Below are positions 55,512-63,998 of a stretch of DNA of 64,000 bases, in pieces. Location of the stretch: the NCBI GenBank assembly GCA_963678705.1, contig OY783205.1:1-64000 (forward strand), in the 5' to 3' direction. This DNA comes from Panorpa germanica. Taxonomy: Eukaryota > Arthropoda > Insecta > Mecoptera > Panorpidae. A program made the position numbers and the translations under genes. The notes below the pieces were generated by a model. It had not been told where the DNA came from and searched no databases. It was given only the letters and a program-made list of their open reading frames with translations. Within the stretch, counting starts at the first letter, position 1; every line of letters begins with the position of its first letter.

Positions 55512-55971
55512 GTTGCAAGAGAATCTATATAGTATTTTTTGAAACCTCAATTTAGAGGTTGCAAGAAAATCTATATAGTATTTTTTGAAACCTCAATTTA
55601 GAGGTTGCAAGAAAATATATATAGTATTTTTTGAAACCTCAATTTAGAGGTTGCAAGAAAATCTATATAGTATTTTTTGAAACCTCAATTTAGAGGTTGC
55701 AAGAAAATCTATATAGTATTTTTTGAAACCTCAATTTAGAGGTTGCAAGAAAATCTATATAGTATTTTTTGAAACCTCAATTTAGAGGTTGCAAGAAAAT
55801 CTATATAGTATTTTTTGAAACCTCAATTTAGAGGTTGCAAGAAAATCTATATAGTATTTTTTGAAACCTCAATTTAGAGGTTGCAAGAAAATCTATATAG
55901 TATTTTTTGAAACCTCAATTTAGAGGTTGCAAGAAAATCTATATAGTATTTTTTGAAACCTCAATTTAGAG
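55512..55971 (+). repeat. Family A array, unit 13
   Basis: Ten 46-bp copies, intact although the unit lies at the array edge. Confidence 0.96.
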
Positions 55972-57154
55972 GTTGCCGACACGCCGATATCTCGAAAACC
56001 GGGAGGCCTACCAAAAAATAAATTACATATTTGAAATCAGCGTAAAAAGTTACGTTAAAATACGGAATAAATTTTACATTCGGAGACCATCAACTTTTTG
56101 TAAAATTAACAAGAGTATAACCTTTAAAATTTTGATAAAAAATCAAATATTTTTTTTCGAAATTTAACAATGTTTTTGAACGTAGAATTTCCCGCTGATT
56201 TCATATCTGAAAACCATTTTGAAATATCTCCATTATTTAACTCTTGAAACGCCGTTATCTCGAAAACCGGGAGGCCTACAAAAAAATAAATTACATATTT
56301 GAAATCAGCGTAAAAAGTTACGTTAATATAGGTCATAAATTTTACATTCAGAGACCATCAACTTTTTGTAAAATTAACAAGAGTATAACCTTTAAAATTT
56401 TGATAAAAAATCAAATATTTTTTTTCGAAATTTAACAATGTTTTTGAACGTAGAATTTCCCGCTGATTTCATATCTGAAAACCATTTTGAAATATCTCCA
56501 TTATTTAACTCTTGAAACGCCGTTATCTCGAAAACCGGGAGGCCTACAAAAAAATAAATTACATATTTGAAATCAGCGTAAAAAGTTACGTTAATATAGG
56601 TCATAAATTTTACATTCAGAGACCATCAACTTTTTGTAAAATTAACAAGAGTATAACCTTTAAAATTTTGATAAAAAATCAAATATTTTTTTTCGAAATT
56701 TAACAATGTTTTTGAACGTAGAATTTCCCGCTGATTTCATATCTGAAAACCATTTTGAAATATCTCCATTATTTAACTCTTGAAACGCCGTTATCTCGAA
56801 AACCGGGAGGCCTACAAAAAAATAAATTACATATTTGAAATCAGCGTAAAAAGTTACGTTAATATAGGTCATAAATTTTACATTCAGAGACCATCAACTT
56901 TTTGTAAAATTAACAAGAGTATAACCTTTAAAAATTTAACGAAAAAGCAAATATTTTTTTTCGAAATTTAACAATGTTTTTGAACGTAGAATTTCCCGCA
57001 GATTTCAAATCTGGAAACCATTTTGAAATATCTCCATTATTTAACTCTTGAAACGCCGTTATCTCGAAAACCGGGAGGCCTACCAAAGAGTAAATTACAT
57101 ATTTGAAATCAGCGTAAAAAGTTACGTTAATATAGGTCATAAATTTTACATTCA
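55972..57154 (+). repeat. Family B array, unit 13
   Basis: Register starts at 55982, 56250, 56518, 56786 and a partial copy from 57054. Confidence 0.95.
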
Positions 57155-57227
57155 CGGTAATATACCTTGTTAAAATATCATTTTTTTCGAATAATTTTAC
57201 GACTACCAAATGTTCTAAAATGTTCTA

Positions 57228-58060
57228 TCAAGCTTCAAGTGTTATTATCTCATGAACCATAAGAGATAGAAGTCTGAAATTTTTATATGAGGTAGTCTAG
57301 ACTCTCCTTTATAAAATTTATATAATGTTTCTATTAGGAGCCTTAAGGGGGCCACACTAGAGCCATGCATTCTATGGTTTGCACAAGCGTTACATTTATT
57401 GACATAGCATGCTTGCAACGTTAATTACAAGCTACAATAAAGACCTAGGATGCTCAAATTTTAATATGAGATAGTCTAGACACTACTTTATAAATTTTAT
57501 ATAATGTTTCTATTAGGAGCTATAAGGGGGCCACACTAGAGCCATGCATTCTATGGTTTGCACAAGCGTTACATTTATTGACATAGCATGCTTGCAACGT
57601 TAATTACAAGCTACAATAAAGACCTAGGATGCTCAAATTTTAATATGAGATAGTCTAGACACTACTTTATAAATTTTATATAATGTTTCTATTAAGAGCT
57701 ATAAGGGGGCCACACTAGAGCCATGCATTAGAGCTATGGTTTGCACAAGCGTTACATTTATTGACATAGCATGCTTGCAACGTTAATTACAAGCTACAAT
57801 AAAGACCTAGGATGCTCAAATTTTAATATGAGATAGTCTAGACACTACTTTATAAATTTTATATAATGTTTCTATTAGGAGCTATAAGGGGGCCACACTA
57901 GAGCCATGCATTCTATGGTTTGCACAAGCGTTACATTTATTGACATAGCATGCTTGCAACGTTAATTACAAGCTACAATAAAGACCTAGGATGCTCAAAT
58001 TTTAATATGAGATAGTCTAGACACTCCTTTATAAATTTTATATAAAGTTTCTATTAGGGG
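57228..58060 (+). repeat. Family C array, unit 13 (degenerate edge)
   Basis: Index boxes at 57332, 57511, 57690, 57873 and 58052. The third reads tattaagagc and its monomer is 183 bp because gcattctatgg has become gcattagagctatgg. The last monomer has ataaagtttctattagg and then breaks off. Confidence 0.92.
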
Positions 58061-58091
58061 GCACATTATTATAATTTTAAATATAAACGGC

Positions 58092-58196
58092 CGTAACGAT
58101 AAAAACAAATGTCGTAACGATAAAAACAAATGTCGTAATGATAAAAACAAATGTCGTAATGATAAAAACAAATGTCGTAACGATAAAAGCAAATGT
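58092..58196 (+). repeat. 21-bp minisatellite, five copies
   Basis: Copies start at 58092, 58113, 58134, 58155 and 58176. The consensus reads cgtaa(c/t)gataaaaacaaat with gt at its end; copies 3 and 4 carry t at the variable site and copy 5 has ataaaagc. It runs straight into the diverged B repeat. An 84-codon minus-strand ORF across it is a by-product of the 21-bp (seven-codon) period. Confidence 0.95.
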
Positions 58197-58442
58197 CCAT
58201 TATTTAACCCTTGACACGCCGATATCTCGAAAACCGGGAGGCCTACCAAAAAATAAATTGCATATTTGAAATCAGCGTAAAAAGTTACGTCACAATACGT
58301 TATAAATTTTACATTTGGAGACCATCGACTTTTTGTGAAATTAACAAGAGTATAACCTTTAAAATTTTAACAAAAAAGCAAATTTTTTTTTTTCGAAATT
58401 TAACAACGTTTTTGAACGTAGAATTTCCCGCTGATTTCAAAG

Positions 58443-58443
<1 letters not shown>
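58197..58443 (+). repeat. Diverged family B monomer outside the array
   Basis: Matches the 268-bp repeat from ccattatttaac to cccgctgatttcaaa but with scattered substitutions (aaattgcatatttg, gtcacaatacgttataaat, catttggagaccatcgac, ttttgtgaaatt). It shares gacacgccgatatctcg and taccaaaaaataaat with the first B copy of each unit, so it is closest to that variant. No family A repeat precedes it. The (TA) run interrupts it at its 3' end. Confidence 0.93.

Positions 58444-58444
<1 letters not shown>

Positions 58445-58508
<64 letters not shown>
58445..58508 (+). repeat. (TA)32 microsatellite
   Basis: Sixty-four bases of uninterrupted TA, placed exactly where the diverged B monomer stops matching. 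Confidence 0.97.
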
Positions 58509-58509
<1 letters not shown>

Positions 58510-58513
<4 letters not shown>

Positions 58514-59161
58514 CATTGAAAATATTTAATATTTAGTAAATAATTATATTTAATGTTATGTGTGTAACTGTAATATATTTTTGCAGGCGTAATAAATTCT
58601 ATGTTTTTCTTGTTCCATTATATTGGGATCTGTATTATCGACACGCATGCGCGCGCGGTAGATTCAAATCAAAGGAATGCATAATCTTTATATATACGAT
58701 AGAGTAGGGGAAGTAGCGGTATATGTACGTATAAAACAACTAAGGCAAGACGGTCGCTTGCAATCTCTCGCGTAAAACAAGTTGAGGTTATTTAAATATC
58801 TATTCATATGCACATGGATAGTAGAATACTGGCTCAACCATATTATTTGTAATGTTATTAAAAAAAGGTAAAATAATGGTATTCTAATCTTTAAGTAAAT
58901 AGTACATATCGTACTTTTTACATTTTATATTTAAATTAAGATATATAATAATATTGTTATGAATGATTTGTTTGTTTTAATTTTTTCAGAATAATATATA
59001 TTAATATTTTATTAATCATCTTCGTTTTCGTATATACATAAATATATTTATCGTAAAGAAATCGTAAAGTGTTATAAAGTATCGTATCTTTTATATTTTT
59101 ATTTTCATATTGTAATCGTAAAAGTAAAGTAAACTAAAAAAAATAATTCGTTATTCAGACA
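58510..59161 (+). other. AT-rich flank, no gene seen
   Basis: No ORF of note and no repeat of the satellite families. A short CpG-rich patch, acacgcatgcgcgcgcgg, lies near 58640. The sequence gtataaaacaac near 58730 is a possible TATA box, followed by a less AT-rich stretch, but nothing downstream looks like a gene. Confidence 0.5.
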
Positions 59162-59326
59162 GCGGATTCGAACTCATAACGTTTGGATATGTTGAAAAGA
59201 AGGGCGGTAGACGTAAAAGGAATTCACCCCATCCCATAAATAAAGTAGTTGTGTGTCTGAATTAATAGTACAACATACGTCCAATATATCTGTTTCACAC
59301 AGGTACATCACATCATATATATTCTT

Positions 59327-59364
59327 CTTCTTCCCTCCCTCACTCACTCATCATCATCAAATCT
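59327..59364 (+). repeat. Simple-repeat tract (CTT, CCT, ACTC, ATC)
   Basis: Runs of cttcttctt, ccctccctc, actcactcatc and atcatcatc follow one another in a short pyrimidine-rich tract. Confidence 0.8.
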
Positions 59365-59390
59365 GAGTGTCATATAAATATATATAACTT

Positions 59391-59470
59391 GCTGGCTGGC
59401 TTGGCTGCTCGGCTGCTCGGCTCGCGGTCTGCGGGGTTGGCGGGGTTCCACAGGTGTGGGGTGTGGGTTG
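59391..59470 (+). other. GC-rich tract in AT-rich surroundings
   Basis: Contains repeated ggctggc, ggctgctc and ggggttggcggggttcc motifs. It is clearly richer in GC than the sequence on either side. No ORF is supported; it may be part of the segment separating the two tRNA-like motifs. Confidence 0.6.
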
Positions 59471-59588
59471 ATTCGTCTTCTGTACTATAGCCACTGGACC
59501 ACGAGGTATCCGAACTGTGATTCAATTTTAGGGAATATAAACTTACCACTCTACATATTAAATAATAATTTATTAATTTGAATGTACC

Positions 59589-59643
59589 GTTCTTTAATAT
59601 ATTACGCTGCTAAACGTCATGTTCTTTAATATATTACGCTGCT
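59589..59643 (+). repeat. 23-bp direct duplication
   Basis: The 23-bp string beginning gttctttaatatattacg occurs at 59589-59611 and again at 59621-59643, separated by 9 bp. It is either a small tandem duplication or a target-site-like footprint. Confidence 0.9.
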
Positions 59644-60013
59644 GTGTTATTTTAATTATTTATATAAATTAATTAATATAAATATTATGTGTGTTCTGTA
59701 TGTGTGTGTGTGGTAGATTTTCACATTTTCTAAAGGTACAACATGCTTATTTATATTGTTTGTTATATTATATATATAATACGTATTATTTTCTGTTGCA
59801 TCAGCGTTTGTTTGTTTTAACCTAAAATAACGCTAGGTCATTTTTTTTACGTTTACATTACATTGAACGCGGTTTTACATAATTTTACACGTTATATATA
59901 TAGTCATTAAATAAATGGAAAAGGTTTTAATTAACAATCTATTCATTTGATACGTAACATTACATCTTCTTGTATAGAGAGTTATTTTTAATTTAATTTA
60001 TTTACTACTTTTG

Positions 60014-60041
60014 TTACCTTACCTTACCTTACCTTACTTTA
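60014..60041 (+). repeat. Short (TTACC)n pentanucleotide run
   Basis: About five imperfect ttacc units. This is not the insect telomere repeat TTAGG or its complement. Confidence 0.8.
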
Positions 60042-60069
60042 CATTATATTAACAACAAAAAAAACAGGA

Positions 60070-60477
60070 GTAATTGTTCGATAGAGCTACACCTTTTGTT
60101 TTGAATCTTATTAAAAAACTATTGCATGTTCGTATATTTTACGGTATTTGTTGTATACTTAAAACATGTACAAATCTTACGTAATATACATTATACCTCT
60201 TTTTACGTAGAAAAAAACAATATTAATGGTTAAAGTTAAATGTTCAAATTTGAGGTTAGAAATAATATGACATTGTGCTATATATAAATGACAAACATTT
60301 ATTGGTCAACTTTAAGCATAAATTCTTTCCATTTTTTAATAAAAAATGGTATAATGTATATTACATTACATATTTGTAAATATTTTCACTATATTAAAAG
60401 CATCATGAAATTTACGAAAGTGCTATAGTTTTTTTATAAGATTCAAAACAAAAGGTGTAGCTATTTCGAATAATTAC
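60070..60477. mobile_element. Foldback / MITE-like element, about 408 bp
   Basis: The two ends are inverted copies. The left arm from 60070 (gtaattgttcga, then gctacaccttttgttttgaa, then tcttattaaaaaactatt) matches the reverse complement of the right arm ending at 60477 (ggtaattattcgaa, same core, tcttataaaaaaactata). The match continues inwards with more mismatches, including tacaaat and gtaatatacattatacc in both arms and ttaaagtt nearer the centre, so nearly the whole element is one long imperfect palindrome. It carries no coding capacity, which fits a non-autonomous DNA transposon. Target-site duplications are not clear; TA duplications would suggest a Tc1/mariner-type element. Confidence 0.8.
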
Positions 60478-60880
60478 CAAAATTTACATTTCAGATCAGC
60501 CATGTTTTAACTGGGACTGGGTGTTTATGAATATCACTAATTATGTGCCAACACAACCATAGATTAATATTTACAAGCAGCGGTGTAATCTATATATGCG
60601 AGGTATCTATACCATGGAACTGCTAACATTATCAAGAGGTCGTAGATGATACAACTGGCTTTGGTAAGTGTCTTTTAACTTCTTGTTCTATGGAACTCAT
60701 TCTGCAGTCGATTTTATTTCATTTTAAAAATGACATGACTTTCTAAATGGTAGAAATACATTTTAATTATTACTTTAAGCATTCAGGTGATAGTTAACAG
60801 TGCATGGTGGGTAATAAATTTTACAAAAACATTGAATTAAAATAAAAACAATTCTATATAATTCAAAAATATATATTCTT
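60478..60880 (+). other. AT-rich sequence with weak exon-like signals
   Basis: An acceptor-like tttacatttcag ends at about 60494 and a donor-like ggtaagtg lies at about 60663, but the 170 bp between have stops in every frame. I do not call a gene here. Confidence 0.4.
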
Positions 60881-61330
60881 ATATATTTGGTTCTGAATTT
60901 TGTATGGTAGCTCAAAAACGGCTCCAGTGAATTTTTTGAAAATTTCCTATTTCGTAGAGAAAAAAATTCTAAGACTTTTGGCGTCCTCGGATTTTCCCCC
61001 GAAATTCCTGGAAACCCGGAAAAAAATTTTTTTAATTTTTGCTCTATAACTTTTAATTCGTAAAAAATAGAAAGTTGAAATTTTGCAAATGTATTACGAT
61101 GTAATAACGTTGCTACGTTTTTTGAAAATTGGAAATTTGAAAATGGAAAAAGGGCGTTAAGAAAATTAGAGAGCTCAGTAAGGGAGAAAACTAAAATTTT
61201 GGATTGCGTAAAGATTAAGTTGTATATGTTATAAAAAAAAATATTCAAAAGTCAAAAAATTTATTTGGGGGCACGGAGGCGGTTTTTGCCGTGGGTAAAA
61301 ATTGTGCAGGAATTTTCTATATGGGTTAAC
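60881..61330. repeat. Possible dispersed repeat, A/T-run rich
   Basis: Low-complexity text with alternating runs (ttttttgaaaatttcc, ggaaacccggaaaaaa, ttggaaatttgaaaatgg). At 61041-61086 the order ataactt, cg, taaaaaatagaaag, ttgaaatttt parallels the start of monomer m1 in family C. The 157-codon minus-strand ORF over this stretch is rich in F, L, K and N, and I recognise no domain, so I treat it as an accident of composition. Confidence 0.4.
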
Positions 61331-61564
61331 TTTAGTATATTATTTACAAATCGAAAAAAAGTTGGTCAAATAGCGAATAAATTCAAAATATTTTATTGTT
61401 GAGCGAGTTAAATATTTCAATTTAAAAATAGAATTAAAATTTGAATTATTTTGTTGGATTCAAATCATACACACTAAAAAGACGTCGCTTTGTGACGGGG
61501 CTAAATTCTAGTTCATTTATAAGTTTCGTGTTTCAATATAATGTTCTGTGGGACAAGAAAACTA

Positions 61565-61797
61565 TAAATTACAAAAGTAAGGTAGCAGCAATTATGAAAT
61601 GAGATTGGAAAGAATTTGAATATGACAGGTAATATTATTAGAATATAATTTAATTTGAAAATGACTGTGGAAATGACAAATGTGTTTTCATTTTCTTCAG
61701 GTAAAGATTCCGAAGATTACTTTGCTAGATTACGAGCCAAGTAAGCAAGGCTCAAAAGAGAGCTAACATTTCTTGACGATGTAGTTGTGCCAAGAAG
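61565..61797 (+). pseudogene. Unidentified exon-like gene remnant
   Basis: Two candidate exons with good splice signals. The first ends atatgacag before gtaatatt (about 61628). A 72-nt intron ends ttttcttcag at about 61700. The second exon, to about 61797, reads GKDSEDYFARLRAK, an in-frame TAA, then ARLKRELTFLDDVVVPRR, and is followed by gtaactaatag. An 85-nt gap then ends tgcatttttag at about 61883. Apart from the single stop, the charged, low-Asn composition is unlike random AT-rich sequence. I do not recognise the family. It may belong to the neighbouring transposon or be a decayed host exon. Confidence 0.35.
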
Positions 61798-61883
61798 GTA
61801 ACTAATAGTGTTTGTAATATTAAATAAATTGAAATAATCAATACAATCAATCAATACATGTAATAACCGCTTTGCATTTTTAG

Positions 61884-62810
61884 ATCTATCAGATTGATGC
61901 TATTATCTATTAATCATGGCTTCAGAAAAAGAAAAAAAGGAATCAGAGCAGTAGTTACCGCCGTATCAATAATACGGAGCCCCCGGGCTATAGGGGCCCC
62001 AAACCTGTGTAAGCAACAATTCGCCTTTTTTCTTCATTATTTGAAATCATTAATCCTGTTTCTAAAGCTTTACAGCATGAAATGAATGACTTACAGAAAG
62101 CTAGCATTTTACTAAGTAATCTTTTGAATTGACTGAGTGAAATAAGAAATCAGAATTCATTCCATGGTTTGCATAAAGGGGTCCAGAGATCTAGCAAAAG
62201 AGTGGGGGGGAAACAACTGTTTCCAAAAATAAAAGAAAGAAGACAACGAAGCGTTTTTTTGATGTGCTATCAGAAGATGAGAGAATTACTGTTAGATATA
62301 TTAATTTCTCAAACTTAACAAAGATTTCAGAGTCTGTGTGACCTAAGTAATATGTTAGAAGTATTACAACCGGAAAACTCTTATCTTTACCAAACTAAAT
62401 AATAAAAAAGTATGCCGGAAAATTGTCTGCTAAACACAGTAAAGACTTGTGAGTTGATCTTTATGAACAATTAATTGCTTTGCTTAAAATCTGAAATTCA
62501 GAAAATTCATTCTATTAAGGAACTCCTGGAATTATCGCTGATTAAATTCAACAGCCTTTCATCCAGTTTTCCGGATGCTTTCTATGCTTGAACAACTTCC
62601 GGTTACAAGTGCAACAGCTGAAAGAAGTTTTTCGAAATTAAAATTGTTAAACAATTATCTAAACACTTCTATGGGACATAAAAAGCTCTCAGACTTGTCA
62701 CTATTGTCTTTAGAGGCAGAAAATTTAAGAAAAACTTAAATCATCTTCAGCTATGAATGATTTAATAAATAAATTCGCCGAACAAAAGGCAAGAAAAGTG
62801 TTTATTTGAT
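61884..62810 (+). pseudogene. hAT-family transposase remnant, ZMYM1-like type
   Basis: Broken by stops and frame changes, but its order fits the 3' part of a ZMYM1-like hAT transposase. A lysine/arginine-rich start (FRKRKKGIRAVV, 61920s) is followed by SLFEIINPVSKALQ from 62034 and MNDLQKASILLSNLLN, ending in TGA near 62130. Next, in another frame, comes KRFFDVLSEDER near 62245. The hAT C-terminal dimerisation motif PVTSATAERSFSKLKLLNN, with the helix ending SLLSLEAENL, lies in the open frame 62584-62739. A final frame gives DLINKFAEQKARKV (62742-62810). The large catalytic middle is mostly missing, so no active transposase can be made. I found no terminal inverted repeats. The GC-rich stretch near 61975-62005 (gcccccgggctataggggcc) may be displaced element end sequence; that is a guess. 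Confidence 0.8.
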
Positions 62811-63412
62811 TTGAATTGTTTGGCTAGCTTAGTTCCTAGAAGTATTAATTGTAAATAATAACGTATAAACAATATATAATTAATTTAGTTGAATGCAAGC
62901 GTTTTTGTTCCTTTTGTGAAAAATAAATAACCTGGAGTTGTCCAAGATGTTAAACAACCAACATCTAAGCTAGACTTTTGTTGTGGTCTTATATACTCGT
63001 ACAAAAAACTAGATGGATTAATTATTCGATCTGCAGTTGCTTCAAAATTTTAACTTTAATAAAAGATAAATAACAAATACAATATATTCTATTTGGTCTT
63101 GTATTTTTTAGAACTTTGTATTTCTATGGTTCTCTTTAAAATAAATAAGATTATTTATTATTCAGTGGAACTTATTTTATTTTAACTACTAATTGACTAC
63201 GCTAGGCAACTGTTCTAATTTAAACTACTATTATTACGATACAACTTATTACTTATTAACTTATATAATATAAATAAAGATACTATATAGTAATATAACT
63301 AGAAATAACTAGAAATTCCCAATCTCCTATATACTCTATTCCTTTTGAATCATTAATTAAACCTATGGATATATATGAACACACAATTATTATCAAAATC
63401 ATTTAAATAATA
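62811..63412 (+). other. AT-rich spacer, no gene seen
   Basis: No supported ORF, RNA gene or satellite sequence. It contains a small doublet, ataactagaaataactagaa, near 63296-63315. It separates the hAT remnant from the retrotransposon fragment and may include untranslated or decayed parts of either. Confidence 0.5.
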
Positions 63413-63764
63413 TATACAGATGCATTGGTCCATTGATTTAGAAAGAAATAAATCAGGATTTGCTAAATATGAACAAATACATTTATTATTTGATAAATTT
63501 AAATGAAATAACAAAGTTAGCTCTTATACTGGAGAACAATTAGCAATATTAAAAGCACTGGAAATTAATGAAAATATCAACAATAATAAAATTATAATAA
63601 TAACGGATTCTTTAAGTGTTTTAAAAAATTTAAATTCTAATGATCACAAATCAAATAATGATATTTTGACACGCAAAATTAAGGGGGTGTATTTCAATTT
63701 AATAAATAAAAATAATACCATAAAATGTATGTGGATACCAGGACATTGTGGAATAAAGAAATAA
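63413..63764 (+). pseudogene. Non-LTR retrotransposon RNase H domain, broken
   Basis: From 63435 a single frame runs to the TAA at 63762 with one internal TGA at 63504. It reads KSGFAKYEQ, then SYTGEQLAILKALE, IIIITDSLSVLKNL and CMWIPGHCGI. These match the RNase H domain found in several LINE clades: YTD with the first Asp at 63419 (one frame shift away), Glu at 63534, Asp at 63606 and the WIPGH His at 63744. The usual final G-N-E-x-A-D block is missing, because the frame stops after GIKK. There is no reverse transcriptase or endonuclease in the window, so it is a dead fragment. The clade cannot be assigned from this piece alone. Confidence 0.8.
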
Positions 63765-63833
63765 AATGTGTTCTTCAAGAACAATAATTTTTAACAATAT
63801 TTCACTTTCATAATCTCTGTATAGATAATGATT

Positions 63834-63998
63834 TCATTCTATTTTAAATACACTTCTGCTTCTTTTTAATGTCCTGATATTTACTAGAGCAATATTTTGA
63901 GTGGCATCAGTTAGAGTTCTACATTCTCCAGGAATTAAATTCACTTCACTTTCTATTTCCTTGTTGTTCTGTTGTTTTAATATAATTATGCAAACAGT
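63834..63998 (-). other. Unidentified partial ORF at window edge
   Basis: On the minus strand a frame open from the window end runs 54 codons to a stop at 63834-63836. It includes ESEVNLIPGECRTLTDATQN and IALVNIRTLKRSRSVFKIE. The residue mix (charged, with G, P, C and T) is less biased than that of the other frames here, so it could be the C-terminus of a gene or transposon protein lying beyond the window. I recognise no domain. Confidence 0.3.

Larger units (their letters stand above)
1..58060 (+). repeat. Composite higher-order satellite array, 13 units
   Basis: Thirteen head-to-tail units in one orientation, each ordered A (46-bp repeats), B (268-bp repeats), junction, C (179/193-bp repeats), linker. 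The modal unit is 4301 bp: 460 + 1183 + 73 + 2564 + 21. Unit lengths in order are 4301, 4301, 3392, 4301, 4301, 4301, 4301, 6519, 6891, 4301, 4301, 4301 and a truncated last unit of about 2549 bp. Family B translates identically on both strands in all 13 units, so the units are nearly identical at the nucleotide level. There is no gene, RNA gene or transposon domain inside. Such homogeneity is typical of recently amplified or actively homogenised satellite. A heterochromatic location, possibly centromeric, is inferred and not shown. Confidence 0.97.
55512..58060 (+). repeat. Higher-order unit 13 (truncated, array edge)
   Basis: Families A and B match the other units in length and translation. 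Family C ends after about five monomers and none of the 193-bp dimers is present. The match fades at about 58060, where ctattagg runs into ggggcacattatt, as if part of the core had been deleted. Confidence 0.93.
59162..59515 (-). mobile_element. Candidate tRNA-derived SINE with split tRNA head
   Basis: On the minus strand, TGGTCCAGTGG (plus 59491-59501) fits the Pol III A-box pattern and GAGTTCGAATCC (plus 59164-59175) fits the B box. The text next to each also looks tRNA-like: tggctatagta after the A box and gtctaccgcccttc before the B box. In a normal tRNA-derived SINE the boxes lie 30-40 bp apart; here about 315 bp separate them, with simple repeats and a GC-rich tract between, as if about 270 bp had been inserted near 59213-59483. 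The arms do not fold into a real tRNA: the T stem is unpaired. The call depends on two short motifs and may be coincidence. Confidence 0.3.

Noticed and set aside
57995..58249. 84-codon minus-strand ORF
   Set aside because: Its middle is a seven-residue repeat dictated by the 21-bp minisatellite and its start is antisense to the diverged B monomer.
58211..58519. 102-codon plus-strand ORF
   Set aside because: It is a family B frame that runs into the (TA)32 tract and ends in an Ile-Tyr run.
59162..59215. Functional tRNA gene on the minus strand
   Set aside because: A B-box motif is present but the T stem does not pair and no D arm or A box lies at the right distance.
60014..60041. Telomere repeat
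   Set aside because: The pentamer is TTACC, not TTAGG/CCTAA, and only about five imperfect copies exist.
60495..60664. Exon between acceptor-like and donor-like signals
   Set aside because: All three frames contain stops and no protein family is recognisable.
60775..61248. 157-codon minus-strand ORF
   Set aside because: Low-complexity F/L/K/N-rich translation of a repeat-like region with no recognised domain. It could be revisited if homologues are found.
61894..62085. 63-codon plus-strand ORF
   Set aside because: It crosses frames of the decayed hAT element and includes the GC-rich patch; only its lysine/arginine-rich start may reflect real former coding sequence.
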